Below are positions 10,076 through 23,417 of a stretch of DNA of 64,000 nt, piece by piece. The notes under the pieces are model-generated. The model did no database searches. It saw only the letters and a list, made by a program, of their open reading frames with translations, and was not told the DNA's origin. A program made the translations under genes and the position numbers. This DNA comes from Semisulcospira habei (lineage: Eukaryota; Mollusca; Gastropoda; Semisulcospiridae), in assembly GCA_036245525.1 (NCBI GenBank), contig BTPG01000002.1, positions 126,760,862-126,824,861 of the forward strand. The letters are read 5' to 3'. Positions within the stretch are counted from its first letter, which is position 1. Every line of letters starts with the position of its first letter.

Positions 10076-12661
10076 TCACGCGATGTACACTGTCTCAGTA
10101 GCAGTGAAAAGAAGTTTCGCAATTTGCATTACTAATTCAATGGGAATTTGGTTGTCACAACTAGCAGCGGGGGCCCAGGCATTAGCAGCTGAGGTCTGGG
10201 CCGTTCCGGCAGACGAAGTCACAAGAGGCGGAAAGTCAGTTGTCTGGAACATAGGTGACTGCTGTTCCGCTTGGCCTTGTGGGTTCGGGGACGAAGGGTC
10301 GACAGGCTGCTGGCCGAGTTTCGGCGGCACTGCCTGAAGAGGCCGAGTCAACTCTGAGGTGTTAACTTGAGCGGGTCGCACCCCGTGGCCTTGACATGCC
10401 AAGCGGGCCGGGCGCCCTCCAGACATGTCAGAGCCATGGGGTTTGCGTGCCAGGTAACCGGGCGCAGAGTTGAAGTTGGCATGATCTCGTGGAGCTACGT
10501 AGGGCCGGTATTCACCGTAGCGTATATTGAGGGCCAGACGTTTTGTGCCTTCAGCGCTGGGGTGCATTCTGTCACCGTCCCGGTAGAGGGCCTGGCGGGG
10601 GGGGGGGGGGGGGGGGGGGGGGCGTGGTTCTTGGTCAGAAAGGTGGCGGTGTGGTCCACGATGGCAATATCAGCCTTCCTGCAGGCCGCGTGGAGGTTGT
10701 CATTGGATTTAGCGGCGGTTGCAAACAGGGGGTGGCGTTGACCAAAGGGCGGCATGTTGGTGGACGCCTGTAGAGTGGCCTGCGGGAACTTGGTGGCCAG
10801 CAGATCGATGAGCTGCAGCCACGTGTTGCATGCGACCGGAACATTCAAGTTGCGGCAGCTGTTGATTCCGACATGAAAGGTGACGTGGCGTACATGTCGG
10901 ACAGGCTGGCGGGTGTCAAGCCACTTGATGAGATCGCTGACAGACAGACCTGACACCGCCATGTTCTGAACTGTAAAATCCGGAGCTGACGATTTTCCGG
11001 TCATCGATGAACCTGATGACTGAGTCGCCGAGGAGTAGAGCGTGCGACTGCGGGTTCACCTTTGATTGGCACAGCTTTTTATAAGGTGTCAGCAGCTTGG
11101 TGTTTACGGCGTTGGTCGAACCGGGAGTAGAGCTGTCAGATTTGTGGTCAGGGTCACGCGCGGCCCTGCTGTCACTTTAGCTGTGTGTCAAGGGGAGCGA
11201 AGCGGTTGTGGGTTTCGATGCTTAACGATGAGTGGCGAGGCACATAATTATCATGCTGTAGAGTGTGCAGGGGGCTCACGGACTGGCGAGAATCAGGGTC
11301 TGGGGTGTTCACTGAGTGATTGGTGGCCGGGGACGGGATGACCGGGGGAGGGGGAGGGGCGACGTGGAGGCTAGGGCTGGTTTCACTGTTTCTTGGGAAG
11401 GTGTTGCCTGGCCAAGCGCCCCTACTTGTTTTTTCAGGGTACCGATCACGGCGCTCTGTGTGTCTCTGGCAGCAGCAAGTTTTGAAACCTGTTTGGTGAT
11501 GGCTTCCTGCTCCACTGTAAGTTTCTGCAAATCAGCGCACGTTGACTGTTCATCCCTGGACAGGCATTTTTCCACAACAGAAAGGCCGTGTTTCCTCTTA
11601 ACCTCGTTGTCTTGCACTTGGGCTTCAAGAGCGCTCTGTTGTTGTTGCAAGGTGACACAGTGCGCCTTGACACTTGCCAGTTCGGTCTTCACTGAAGAAA
11701 GTCCCGACTGGAGTTCTTTGATGTTAGCCGCCGAAGCCTCCAATTTCTGCTGAAACTGACACAGGAGAGCTGGCAGGGTGGCTAACTGGGCGAGGGGGAG
11801 GGGTTGGTGGGGAGGTAGCGAGGTAACGGCAATCGGTGGGAAGGCTTTACTTGCGAAGATTTTCTCGTCGTTTGATTGGGTCGAAAGACAGGTAGTGAAA
11901 GAGTGGTGGTCGGGTCCGAAGGACGGAGAGTGACAGGTGGGCGCGGCCTGATCCTGCCCAGTAGAGTTGTCACTGTTCGCAGCGTGGCTCCACCAACCTC
12001 TGCGCAGCTGAGCGTAACGGGCGGGTCATGCTGGGCGGGGTCAGCCGGTCGGCTGAGTGGGGATGTGGTCACGTCCAAGGGTGGTGTGACGCTGGTTACA
12101 TCACTGTTGAGTGGAGTTGAGGAATTAGTGTCCTGAAGAGACTCGTCAGTTGTGCCGGGGGAGGGAGGTGGCAGCGCCAGCTGACCGCCAAGGGGTGGTA
12201 GGGATGAAGATTGCTGGGAAGACAACATCTTTTCAACACAGTCTTTGAGCGGTTGAAATTCTTTGTCTATCCAATCATGGCAGCGAGCTCCCTGGGCCCT
12301 GATAAGACAGGTGGTATAGAAAACAGTGATGGCAACTGCGAGTTTCTTGCCTGAACTCATACAGACTCGTACTAGTGTACTGTGTAGAGCAACATGGTAC
12401 GGGGGAAGGAGGGGGGAGTCTACTTCTTCCTTGTTACTGTCTTGGTCGATCCATTCGGCTCTGCAGCCAGGGGGGCAAGGGGTGTTTGACGTACCTTTCA
12501 TGCAGGGCTAATCTCCACAAGAAGACACGGGTACAGTCTGTCTCAAAGTTCTTTTGTATCGGGTCCTCGGTTGCGTTTATCTTTTGAAGTGTAGAATTGC
12601 ATGGGGTCTTGGCGGCGGCGCGTGTGATGCGGGGGTTGGACATGGTGGGCGGGACGTTCAT
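10076..12661 (-). pseudogene. LINE copy 2 ORF1: N-terminal Cys region, coiled coil, SGNH esterase
   Basis: The likely start is MSNPRITRAAAK (Met at 12,643). A cysteine/histidine-containing stretch follows (12,500-12,240, CPPGCRAEW). Next come proline/threonine-rich sequence, a coiled-coil-like segment at 11,743-11,309 rich in K/E/Q/L heptads, and an SGNH domain. Block I, LLLGDSVIRF, is near 11,030, block III, HVGINSC, near 10,880, and block V, DRMHPSAEG, near 10,560. The serine, asparagine, aspartate and histidine are kept. Frames change several times, including in a run of 26 G at 10,597-10,622 (a polyproline stretch in the protein). The coiled coil would allow oligomerisation and RNA packaging. 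The esterase is the CR1/L2 type. Confidence 0.75.
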
Positions 12662-13467
12662 GGGAGGGATGGAGGGATGATGTCATCACTAAGCTCGTCA
12701 AACAAGGAGATGCTAAGATGTTTGCTGACACCTGCCGACTAGCCCCAGGGGCGCCAAGGAGAGCCGAGAAGAGGACAAGCCATCCTCGATCACAATTCGA
12801 GGGTGCTAAGGCAAAGAGGATTAGGCCTAGTGGCCAGCGGGGCGGCACTCACGCGTAAGAGGAGGATGATCTCTCGGCCCACTCAACAAGAGGGCCGTGG
12901 GGGAGGGGGGGGGATGAAAGCGAAGGGAATTAAGTCACAGGTGCCAGGTGTGCAGACTGGCTGGCGCCAGCTACTCAGTCAACACAGAAACACTGCTTCA
13001 TGGCTCGAAAAGTGCTGGTATCTAATATGTAGTTGAGTTCAGTTACGATTTTAAATCATAGGAAAATTGTGAAATATATAAAGTCTCACAAAAGTACCTG
13101 GAAAAGTATCAGGGCATCATTAAAATGCTCTCTCGCGGTCCGTGTAAGGTAACCAACACACACAAATAAGTCCAGGCAAAATCACATCCTGCCACTGGGT
13201 CGCCCGTCGAGAAAGTTCGCGTTGGAAGAGTCAGCAAGGTAGTGAAGTGTCCATTTCACAATTCTCAAACACAACACAAATCACCAGCGGATCCGAGCCA
13301 GGTTATTATAAATGTAAAGCTGGCTAACCAACACACCAATACACCGGGATCAAGACACATCCACATACATGATGGTATATCCAAGAAGAAGCACAGTACT
13401 CCACTGCTATATGTCACGGTTGGCTGCACAGCTGAGCTCCGCTAAAGATCGACCGCTCACTTCAACG

Positions 13468-13470
<3 letters not shown>
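12662..13470 (-). other. Probable 5' UTR/promoter region of LINE copy 2
   Basis: This non-coding stretch lies between the first ORF1 methionine and the (GA)n tract. Its position makes it the 5' UTR of the LINE. No core promoter motif is convincing by eye. Confidence 0.45.
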
Positions 13471-13535
<65 letters not shown>

Positions 13536-13560
13536 GCGAACGAACGAACGAACGAACGAA
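13471..13560. repeat. (GA)n then (CGAA)6 at a LINE-LINE junction
   Basis: Pure AG runs from 13,471 to 13,529. After a short TAGAGAG comes (CGAA)6 to 13,560. The CGAA part is the 3' tail of LINE copy 3 on the minus strand, while the GA part touches the 5' UTR of copy 2. Confidence 0.95.
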
Positions 13561-13685
13561 ACTTTATTTTCCAAGGATTGAGATATTAGGCGCGCAGGCC
13601 TTTCTTACAATCTGTCCTTGCTAAGCTACTTAAAAAATAAAAGGAACATCAACCAAACAACAAAAACTTACTAAATAAAAAAACG

Positions 13686-13686
<1 letters not shown>

Positions 13687-13751
<65 letters not shown>
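13687..13751. repeat. (CA)n microsatellite inside the LINE 3' UTR
   Basis: About 65 bp of pure CA lies in the 3' UTR of copy 3. The flanks are CA-like with interruptions up to about 13,825. Confidence 0.95.
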
Positions 13752-13757
<6 letters not shown>

Positions 13758-14009
13758 ATATACAATCATGTACTCGTGCACATGTGCACTTTTGTACATA
13801 CACATACACACGTACGTGCACACATATCTAGCATGTAAGTAGGTAGGATATTTTGTGTATCAAAAACAAGTTGGAAAACAGAAAGAAAAAATAAACAATT
13901 TGGAGGGTAGATGGGAAGCAGAAAAGAAAAGAAAAATACTAGCGAAAAGTGAGAACATGAAGCGTATCATGTCTAGACACAAAGAAGAAGAAAGGATCAG
14001 CATTTCGTT

Positions 14010-16229
14010 GTCTTAGAAAGGTAATCATGTACTCTACTTTAAAACCGAGAGAGGGACGTGGTTTGTTGAATAGTGGGAGGAAGAGAGTTCCATAAAAGAG
14101 CACCTGAATAAGACAGGCTAGATTTGAACAGGTCTATACGGGGCCTTTTGATAGAGAGAGTGTTCCTGGTGGTGCTGCATTTCTTTTCAGTTGGCGAAAA
14201 AAGGGTAGATAAGTAAGTGAAGCTTTCTCGTTAAGAATTTTGTGCATCAGTACACATCTCTTTAGTACGAGGTGCTTAACCAGAGGGAGAAGTCCGATGG
14301 CCTGCAGCTTGGCATCAGTGGATAAAGACGGATCAGGAAGGATTAGCTTAGCAGCGCGCTTGTATAGTGAGTTTATCTTCTTGAAGAGCTGACCGGCTCT
14401 TATTGTTGAAGAAGGTGGCAAGCTTTTTCAATAAGATGGTATGATCGGCAAGATCGAACGCTTTCCTTAGATTCAAGAAGACAGCACCAGCCATTTTATT
14501 ATCATTTATACTGTTGACCCACGAATTCACTATTCGTGCGAGTGCAGTGTGGCATGAATGCTTGGGACGAAAACCTGACTGGTAATGATATAATAGGGAC
14601 CTTTTTTCAAGAAATTTCAGAAGGTGTTTGTGAACATGCTTTTCCAGAGGCTTCGAGAGAACTGATAGAAGGGAAATGGGGCGAAAGTTATTAATTTCAG
14701 AGGAATCTTTTGCTTTAGGAACAGGCACTATTTTTTACTTTTTGAAAGCTACAGGGAAGACATTTTTTTTGTATACACAGGTTATAAATGTATGTAAGAG
14801 GTTCCATTATGTATGGTTGCGACAGGTCAAGGATATATCCATTGATACCATCATTGCCCGAAGACATTTCTTTCTTTTTTTAGGATGGAAATGTATTTGC
14901 CTACCTCGTGTACAGCAATATCAGGGATGACAAAAATATCATCTGAGGACAATCTTTGCTTACAGAACTTTGTTAGCTTTTCTGGTGTAGAATATATCGA
15001 CTGATCGCGATTGTGAGAACTGAGTAAGTCTTTGGGTGCTGATAGAAAGTGGTTATTAAACTCCTCAGCGGAAAGGTTTTCTGGAATGGTATTTCACTAT
15101 TTACGCTTGTTGTTGGTAAGCGTATTAAGCGCTGTCCAGATAGAGGAAGGGTTTCTGTCTTCTTCGACTGTTTTGGTTACAAACGATCTCTGCGCCTCTC
15201 TAACTAAGTACTTAACTTTATTTCGCAATCTTTTAAATTCTTGAAATTTCTTTTCTTTCTTAGCCTTATTTCTGTCCTCCATTGCTTGTTTGATTGCATC
15301 GGTTATCCATGAGGGAGGTTGGCGGGATCGGACTCGCTTTCTTCTTACTGGCGCATGCTTGTTTACCACCCCTAGGAACAGATCACGTAAGACAGAGACA
15401 GCCTTATCTGGGTCAGTACAGTTGTACACATCATGAAAGGGTGTAAGGTTTAGATCGTGTAGAAAAGCATCTTTGTTTAGTTTTGTTTTTTTAAAGACCT
15501 ATAGGTAATGTACACATGCTGATCCCTCTTTTGTTTGGGCATCTTGCACGACCATGTACAGGGGATGGGAAAATTATCACTGACAGCTAGTGCGGGATCG
15601 CTGGTCTCTAGTACTGACTTACAGCTGTTGGTATAGATGTGATCAATGAGTGTAGCGGATGATTGGGTTATTCTAGTAGGAGTTTGGCCAAGTTGCTTCA
15701 AGCCAAAAAGAGTTGTTGTCGATTGCCACGTGGCATTTGTTTTCAGTAAGTCAATGTTAAAATCACCTAACAGCAGTACATCTTTGTCAGTGTCATTCAC
15801 TTTATCCATCATCTGCACAAAGTCATCATACCACTCGACGGTGGACGATGGATTTCTATATACATAACCCATTATAATTGTCGATGAGTTATTAATTTTT
15901 ACTTCTAGCCATACACACTCGATTTCAGTTGACTCCAGATCATCACGTCTGCGTACCATATGTGCAATCGAGTTATGGACATAAACAGCAATCCCTGTGT
16001 GTTTGAGGGTGTTTGGGTCACAAAGATTTAAGGAAAAGTTTGGAATGCACAGATTTTCGTCGCTAATTCTTGAGTCCAGACGTGGTTCCGTTAGCCCAAA
16101 GAGATGGAAGTGTGAAGGCTGGTTTAAAAATATTGAAATGTCAGGAACCTTATTGTAAAGGTGAAATACATTAAGGTGCCCGACCTTCAGCCCGTGGGCA
16201 TTCATGTAATTGTTTGATGGTGTACACAT
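14010..16229 (-). pseudogene. LINE copy 3 ORF2: endonuclease with SDN, RT catalytic core missing
   Basis: The endonuclease runs from 16,229 (GLKVGHLNVFHLYN) through LLLGDFNIDLL and ATLIDHIYTN to AVSDNFPIP, where the usual SDH histidine is asparagine. After a frame change near 15,480 the linker continues (LFLGVVNKHAP). The RT has NNFRPIS, SGFRPKHSCHTAL and FLNLRKAFD, then stops at HTILLKKL near 14,400. The sequence resumes directly in the C-terminal block FKKINSLYKRAAKLIL. The catalytic FADD region is therefore deleted. The end is RIDLFKSSLSYSGALLWNSL. It is dead on two counts: EN histidine loss and RT deletion. Confidence 0.88.
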
Positions 16230-17005
16230 TTTGATGACGAAAATGTAAAGTTTTCAATATCAGAAACTCAGTGAAACAGTCCAGTCACTGAAAGGAGTGA
16301 TCATGTGCGAAAGTTTGGAATAAACCAAATCCACTTATAATCACCACAACTGTCAAAAATAACTTGAATGATAGTTTGTAGAACTGTCTACTCGCATTCA
16401 GCACAACACGTTTGGCTATGCACTGTAATCACTAATCTTTACATTTAGATCGGCTGCCAAAAATGGTGTGTATGCCGGCCAGTCACAAGTCAAACGCGCA
16501 ACCGTTCTGTACTGGTCAACCACAGTACAAATAGTCCAACGTTTTCCATAAAATGCCAGGCTGCAACACATGTTGCTGTGATACGGCGGTATCGCATATA
16601 AACCAAAAGCATCGCAAATGTTAATGTCAAATCAGTCTGTTACGTACAGAAATGTCACCGTTAGATCAAACGATTGTCAGATCAGTGCGGCGGCTCGACA
16701 CACTGAAACAGACTGAACGAGAACTGGAATCAAACAATACTAATAACACATGGGGCTCACACACCTGTGTTCATATGTACCACGCATTGCTACAAGTTAG
16801 ACGGATGAAGGGATGAAAATGAAGTCATCATATGATTGTTTATTTTCTTTTCAGAATTATACTGACGTTCACTAAATTCATGAAAGTCATGAAGTGAAAT
16901 TAGTTCAAGTTGAGCCTACACCATTGAAACAAAAAGAAGAAGAAGAAGAAGAAAAAACAACATTTTAGCAGTGGTCAAGTAGGATGGGGTCCGGTAAAAC
17001 CAACT

Positions 17006-17009
<4 letters not shown>
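16230..17009 (-). other. Sequence upstream of copy 3 ORF2
   Basis: No coding frame is visible. It should be the inter-ORF spacer, possibly with a truncated 5' end. It ends in a short (GAA)n stretch (about 16,935-16,952) and then the (GA)n tract. Confidence 0.4.

Positions 17010-17096
<87 letters not shown>
17010..17096. repeat. (GA)n with short GAT tail at a LINE-LINE junction
   Basis: GA runs from 17,010 to 17,087, followed by TGATGATGAAACG. The GAT units are the 3' tail of LINE copy 4, as in copy 2. Confidence 0.95.
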
Positions 17097-18240
<1,144 letters not shown>

Positions 18241-18249
18241 ATCTGTAAT

Positions 18250-18830
18250 TTGTGTAATAGAGAAGCTAACAAAATCAGGAATGAAAATTATATTCCGTAC
18301 AAGGAGGCCGTGAGGAGGGCCCAGATCAAAACTACTAAAAAGAAGGATGAGGTTGTAAATAAAGCTTCATTACCGGTAGGTCTGGATGCCACAGCGTGGA
18401 CCAGATTTCCTGTTACTCGTTTGCAGCCCGTTCACAAAAAACCTGCTTCACAACCAAAAAGTAATCAGTCGATGTCATACAGAGATATCCTGACCAAAAA
18501 TACTCCACAAGTTAAAACAGTAGTTATAGAAGAGAATGATAAATCTCCTCCCTTACCACCTCCCCCCCCCCCCCCACATCGTTGATGGAGGGGATGGAGG
18601 AACAGAATTCACCTCCCCGAAGATCTATTAGATTCGGAGAGGTTCGACAAACTGATGATGGCCCTAGGCTGAAGGAATTCATGCTCAGAGACATCGCTCA
18701 GCAAACTCAAGCGTTGATTTCGGCAGTTACTGGAGGAAATGTGCAGGGGATCGTGATGGCCATGTTGCAGTTTAATCAACTCATCATGTCTATCTTGGTC
18801 CCTTTGCTTACAAATCCTAACACTATTTGA
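18250..18830 (+). pseudogene. LINE A ORF1, C-terminal part
   Basis: Two plus-strand frames join at about 18,582 in a run of C (polyproline). The first ends in a proline run. The second ends with a hydrophobic helix, QLIMSILVPLL. The zinc-knuckle region that should precede it is missing, so the copy is truncated. The assignment rests on its position just upstream of the endonuclease and on the gag-like composition (EAVRRAQ, then P/S/K-rich). Confidence 0.55.
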
Positions 18831-18886
18831 CTAGTTAAACAAAATAATAAAGTTCAAGATAGTGGTGATAGTTTTTTTCCGCCGCC

Positions 18887-21800
18887 ATGGGTGTACTGAA
18901 TAGTGACAATTTAAAAATCCTTCAATGGAACTGTCGTGCGATAGGTTCTAATATCCACTATCTAATTAATTACCTGGAAAAATTGAATTCCATGTAATTT
19001 GTTTGCAATCCCTGGTTAGGACTAAAGTTAAATTACCTATTATTAGGGGATTTCATTATCCACCGATAGTCGAGTCTCCTACCAAAAGTAATGACAAAAT
19101 TTATACAGCTATATATGTTAAAACAGGGATTGATCATTTAATAATGCAGTCACCGGTTCCTATGCATGAATCACATCCTATTTATAGTAGTTATATTCAA
19201 ATTAGAACTAATACGCATAAGGTTATTAACATACTTAACCTTTATGCACCTAAATCGGTTTCTCCAACAGGCCTGGAGTGGTTGCGTGCCCTATCGGGTG
19301 GTGGATGGTTGGTTATGGGAGACCTTAACATCCACCATCCGCTGTGGTACGCGAGGATTCCCGACACTCGTAATATAGCACATAAACAGGCTGATGATAT
19401 ATCTAAATCAAATCTCCTTATCTTAAATAGTGGTGAATTTACCAGAATTCCCGACAGTAAACAACAGCACCCATCGGCGGTGGTTCTGACCTTAGCTTTT
19501 AATAATATTTTTCTTGATGTTTCCTGGATGTTGGGCGATGATCTGATGGGGAGTGATCATTTACCGATATCATTGGAACTTAAACTTAAATCTCAACTGG
19601 TTAATAATCTCCCCGAACCTAATAAAAAATTTCAATATGATAAAGCTAACTGGTTTTTATTTCAGGAAAATTTCAATCAAAACAAAAATACTATAGATAT
19701 TACTAATGTTGAAACCTTTAATAATTCTTTAAGTAAAGTGATACTTAATGCAGCTGAAATAGCTATTCCACGAAGCAGGGGAATTCCACCGGACAAACCC
19801 TCTAATGCTTGGTGGAATGATGAATGTGAGAGGGCTGTAAAAGAAAAAAAGAAAACTTATAATAAATGGAAAAAACTAGGAATTTAGATGACCATGTGGC
19901 TATGAAATCGGCTAATATTCAATGTAATAAAACCATTGCCTTGGCTAAACTTAAATGTTTAGATAATATGATAACTAAGGAAATTAATTGTCCTACGGAC
20001 ATGACCAGGGCATGGAAAATAGTTTAAAAGTTTAAAAACATTAAAAATCCTTCTCCTACTCCTCTGATTGTTAATAATCTAACGTATTCTACTGACCAGG
20101 ATAAAGCAGAAATCCTGGCAGAAACCTTTGCTAATGTTAGTACCACGGATAAATTTAATCCTGCCGCCAAAAATTTTAGAGCTGCGGAAGAAGATAAGTT
20201 GGTACTAGAAGGATTGGTAGTTCCGGAATCGGGAGATACTGCCTTGATTAACCTCCCTTTTACTATGGAGGAACTTAACTCTGTCTTGTCTCAACTTAGA
20301 TCCAGAAAAATCCCTCCGGGACATGACCAAATAACTTATATTATGCTGAAAAATCTTCCCCTTGAAGGAAGAAAGCTGTTATTAAGACTATATAATCAAT
20401 GTTTTGAGGAGGGTCTTTTCCCTTTGGCCTGGCAGCATGGTTTGGTTATTCCAATTCCTAAACCAAAAAAATCACGAAATTTAGTTTCTTCGTACAGACC
20501 TATAACATTAACACCGCATATAAGTAAAGTACTTGAGCGGTTAGTTAAAAATAGATTAGAATATTTTCTGGAAAAAAATAACATTATTCCTAAAGTTCAG
20601 GCTGGTTTTCGGAAATATAGATCTGTATCCGACCAGCTATATGCGTTATCATCTTCAATAAAGCAAGCTTTTAAAAGAAATCAAAAAGTTATGGCCTGCT
20701 TCTTCGACGTCAAACGAGCGTTTGACGTCGTTTGGCATAAAAATTATTGTATAAGGTCTGCACACTTGGGTTAACTGGAAATATTTATAAATACTTTGAA
20801 AATTTTTTAAAACGAACCTTTCAGGTCAAGCATGGACAGGCCCTCTCAAAAACACATAGTACTGACTGTGGAGTACCGCAAGGTACCTGTCTTGCCCCAA
20901 CTCTTTTTAATATTATGATGGCGGATCTCCCGGCCTATTTAAAAGCTAAATTAGACAAATACACTAATAATTCCTTACAAATATCTCAGTACGCCGATGA
21001 CATAGCCATATGGAAACCAGTTAAAACTATTAACTCCCGAGAGAGGGAAATATCCATTGAAAAAACTATGAAATTTTAAAAGGCTATTGACCTCGTACAA
21101 AAATACTTGGAAAATAGCGGATTTGAGTTGGCTCCGGAAAAAACACAACTTATAATTTTCAGTACTATGAAGGCAAAATTTAGTATTCCAATAACCATTA
21201 GTAATTTGGATAATAAATATTTGATTACTCCGCTAACTCATATCAAATTCCTGGGCGTGATCTTCACGTCCACATTAAACTGGACACCACACATAAATAG
21301 CCTTATTTGTAGGGCTAATAAAGCTGTAAATATAATCAAACTTCTTAAATATGAGGTGTGGGGCAGAAGTACTAAGCTACTGTTGCACCTCCATCATGCG
21401 CTTGTGCGTTCTAATCTCAATTATGGTGCGGAATGTTTTCTCTCAGCATCCAAACGCGTTCTTAAAATGCTGGAATCCGCTGAGATGAGATCGCTAAAGT
21501 GCATTTTGGAGGTGCCAGATTTTACTTCAAATAAAGCAGTATATGCCCTCACCAAGATACTTCCCTTGGAACAATTTCGTTTAAAATTCTGCGCTAATTA
21601 CTTAAACCGTATATTTAAAACCTCTAACAACGCCCAGGATATGTTTCATAGTGAACTCAACATGGATCGTTTAGAATTAGCTATCCATGCAATTCAAAAA
21701 CGTAAGATCCAACCATCTTTAACTGCTCTGGTTCATGAAGTCCAAGCTAGGGCTAATGTGACTCCCCAGACAACTAAACCGGTTCCCCTTTCTCCTTATC

Positions 21801-22790
21801 CGCCTTGGCCTCTCCTCACAGCCTCAATTAGTACAGATATACCAAGTATTAGTAAAAAAAAAGTGATCCAAATCTCCAGAGATTAGCAACACTGGAATTT
21901 TTGGAAACCCAGTATTCACACTCGCTCACTGCATATACCGATGGATCTATCAATGATGCCGGAGATGCGGGGAGCGGTGTGTTTATTCCGTCTTTAAACA
22001 AAACTATTAGTTATAGTTTGGGTAGCGGCTGGGCTATCTGCACGGTAGAACTAGTGGCCATACTTATGGCCCTTGATCACGTGCTGACCCTGCCGCTGCA
22101 AATGTATCAGTATTTAATTTGTACAGATTCCAAATCTGCTTTGCAGAGTTTAAAACATAGTGAATACTCAGCCAGACCTGATATTGTACTCGAAATAAAT
22201 TTACTGATTAACCAACTCAGTCTTAGGGGGATCAGTGTCGCTCTCCAGTGGGTCCCCTCCCATGTCGGAATCCTAGGTAACGAGGCTGCTGATCGGGCCG
22301 CTCGGGCCGGTGCATCCGGTGCGCCCGGCCTGTGCGGCTCACTCACTCTTTTCAAGACGTTAAAAACAAAATTAATAAAGTAATAACCGAGATTAATAAT
22401 GATAATAATTTAATGTTGGCTAGAGAGTTTCCGAACATCCTTGCCTACAGAATTACGAATAACCATCTTATTTATAAACTGCCCTTTGTAGACGGGGCAA
22501 TTAATAGGATATGCACTGGAGGCTGGCGTGCCAGATTGGCTCGTCCGTCCTGTCTCTGCGGAGAGGGCTTCACCCCAGACCATGCGGTTTTGGAGTGTGT
22601 GGCTTTCGCCGCAGAGTGTGCTAATCTTAGAACCGCTTATCCGGTAGCCTCGTCTCTTCATTCAATACTCGAAAATGCTAATGTTGATATTATTACAAAT
22701 GATCCATGTCCACAAAGTCTCTTTTGTACGAGTTTGCATGCATTTTCACACTTTTGTATCAGTACGCTCGCATACATCATAACAAATAGG
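18887..22790 (+). pseudogene. LINE A ORF2: APE endonuclease-RT-RNase H
   Basis: The ATG at 18,887 has a strong context (GCCGCCATGG) and begins MGVLNSDNLKILQWNCRA, the usual LINE endonuclease opening. Frames then shift near 18,995. The endonuclease shows GDLNIHHPLW and MGSDHLPIS. After a stop at 19,885-19,887 the linker and RT continue with SSYRPITLTPHISKVLERL, AGFRKYRSVSDQL, FFDVKRAFDVVW, GVPQGTCLAPTLFN and the catalytic YADD. RNase H (21,901-22,383) keeps TDGS, VELVA, TDSKS and NEAADRA, so the DEDD set is complete. The last domain has CLCGEGFTPDHAVLEC. There are several frameshifts and stops, so it is inactive. Confidence 0.88.
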
Positions 22791-22965
22791 CCCTTTTACA
22801 CTCTCAACCGGGTTCAAACTGTATTAGCCTATTGTTCAACCAGGGTTGAACCCGGGTTGGTGCGTTTAGTTACACTTACATCTGGAACCAGGGTTGACGA
22901 GAATGCTTAATGACGCCCCCTCCAATAGACAACACATTGCAGTTGGATGGTGACCAGAAAATAAA
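22791..22965. repeat. Dispersed repeat, family R-GTT
   Basis: It shares words with 39,791-39,945: TTTACACT, GGAACC.GGGTTGAC, GCGCCCC/GCCCCC, TTGCAGTT and GGTGACCAG. It truncates LINE A. No coding potential was seen. Confidence 0.5.
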
Positions 22966-23115
22966 ACACTCAACCGACTTTCTATGAACGGCCATTTAAC
23001 TCTTCCACAAGACATCCCATTTGAATATGCTCGGAGGCCCTCTTAGCTACTCCTTGAATGAAGCATGGTCTCAATTTTTAGCTTGTACGTACACACCCAT
23101 GGGCGCCATTTCGTG

Positions 23116-23118
<3 letters not shown>

Positions 23119-23208
<90 letters not shown>
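23119..23208. repeat. (CA)n microsatellite
   Basis: About 90 bp of pure CA. Histidine/threonine reading frames across it are artefacts of the repeat. Confidence 0.97.
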
Positions 23209-23210
<2 letters not shown>

Positions 23211-23211
23211 C

Positions 23212-23224
23212 TTTTCGCGCCAAA
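23212..23224. promoter_or_regulatory. Canonical E2F-type site TTTTCGCGCCAAA
   Basis: The 13-mer is a full match to the palindromic E2F consensus (TTTSGCGC with flanking AAA). It lies directly after a (CA)n tract and about 1.4 kb downstream of the E2F-like exon at 24,587-24,745, within its presumed intron. The motif match is direct; any function in autoregulation is inference. Confidence 0.4.
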
Positions 23225-23381
23225 TGTACGTTCAGCAGCGAGGTTTGTGAAACTAGACATGACGGAATTTTGATCGTGTTACTTCATTGTCGGAGTTTCA
23301 GGCCTGCCCGCCTTTGACGTGCTATTCAAAGCGCTCCACCCTACCCCATCCTAAAAAGTCTCTTCTATAAGAAGACCTTAA

Positions 23382-23417
<36 letters not shown>

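Larger units (their letters stand above)
4042..13470 (-). mobile_element. LINE copy 2 (about 9.4 kb), SGNH-ORF1 CR1/L2-like, bracketed by (GA)n
   Basis: Reading right to left: 5' UTR (13,470-12,662), SGNH ORF1 (12,661-10,076), spacer, an acidic/proline-rich reading frame (9,227-7,731), spacer, ORF2 (7,184-4,354) and a 3' UTR of about 310 bp. The 3' UTR includes a run of 19 C at 4,173-4,191. The 3' UTR matches that of copy 4 at 17,097-17,370. Both ends abut (GA)n tracts. The length and the extra frame are unusual for this kind of LINE, so two elements merged or nested within the interval remain possible. Confidence 0.75.
13561..17009 (-). mobile_element. LINE copy 3, same type, RT core deleted, bracketed by (GA)n
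   Basis: It contains ORF2 (16,229 to about 14,010) and a 3' UTR of about 450 bp. The 3' UTR has an AATAAA-like AAATAAAG next to the tail and an internal (CA)n tract at 13,687-13,751. No ORF1 is seen in the 780 bp upstream of ORF2, so the 5' part is missing or unrecognisable. Both edges abut (GA)n. Confidence 0.8.
18241..22790 (+). mobile_element. RNase H LINE A (I/Nimb-like), 5'-truncated and decayed
   Basis: The plus strand encodes the C-terminal part of an ORF1, then an ORF2 with APE endonuclease, RT, RNase H and a terminal Cys/His segment. LINEs with RNase H after RT belong to the I-like group (I, Nimb and relatives). The 3' end is overrun at about 22,790 by a dispersed repeat, and no tail is seen. 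Confidence 0.85.

Noticed and set aside
23021..23317. His-Thr repeat protein over the (CA)n tract
   Set aside because: Translation of a dinucleotide microsatellite; the non-repeat flanks are short and featureless.
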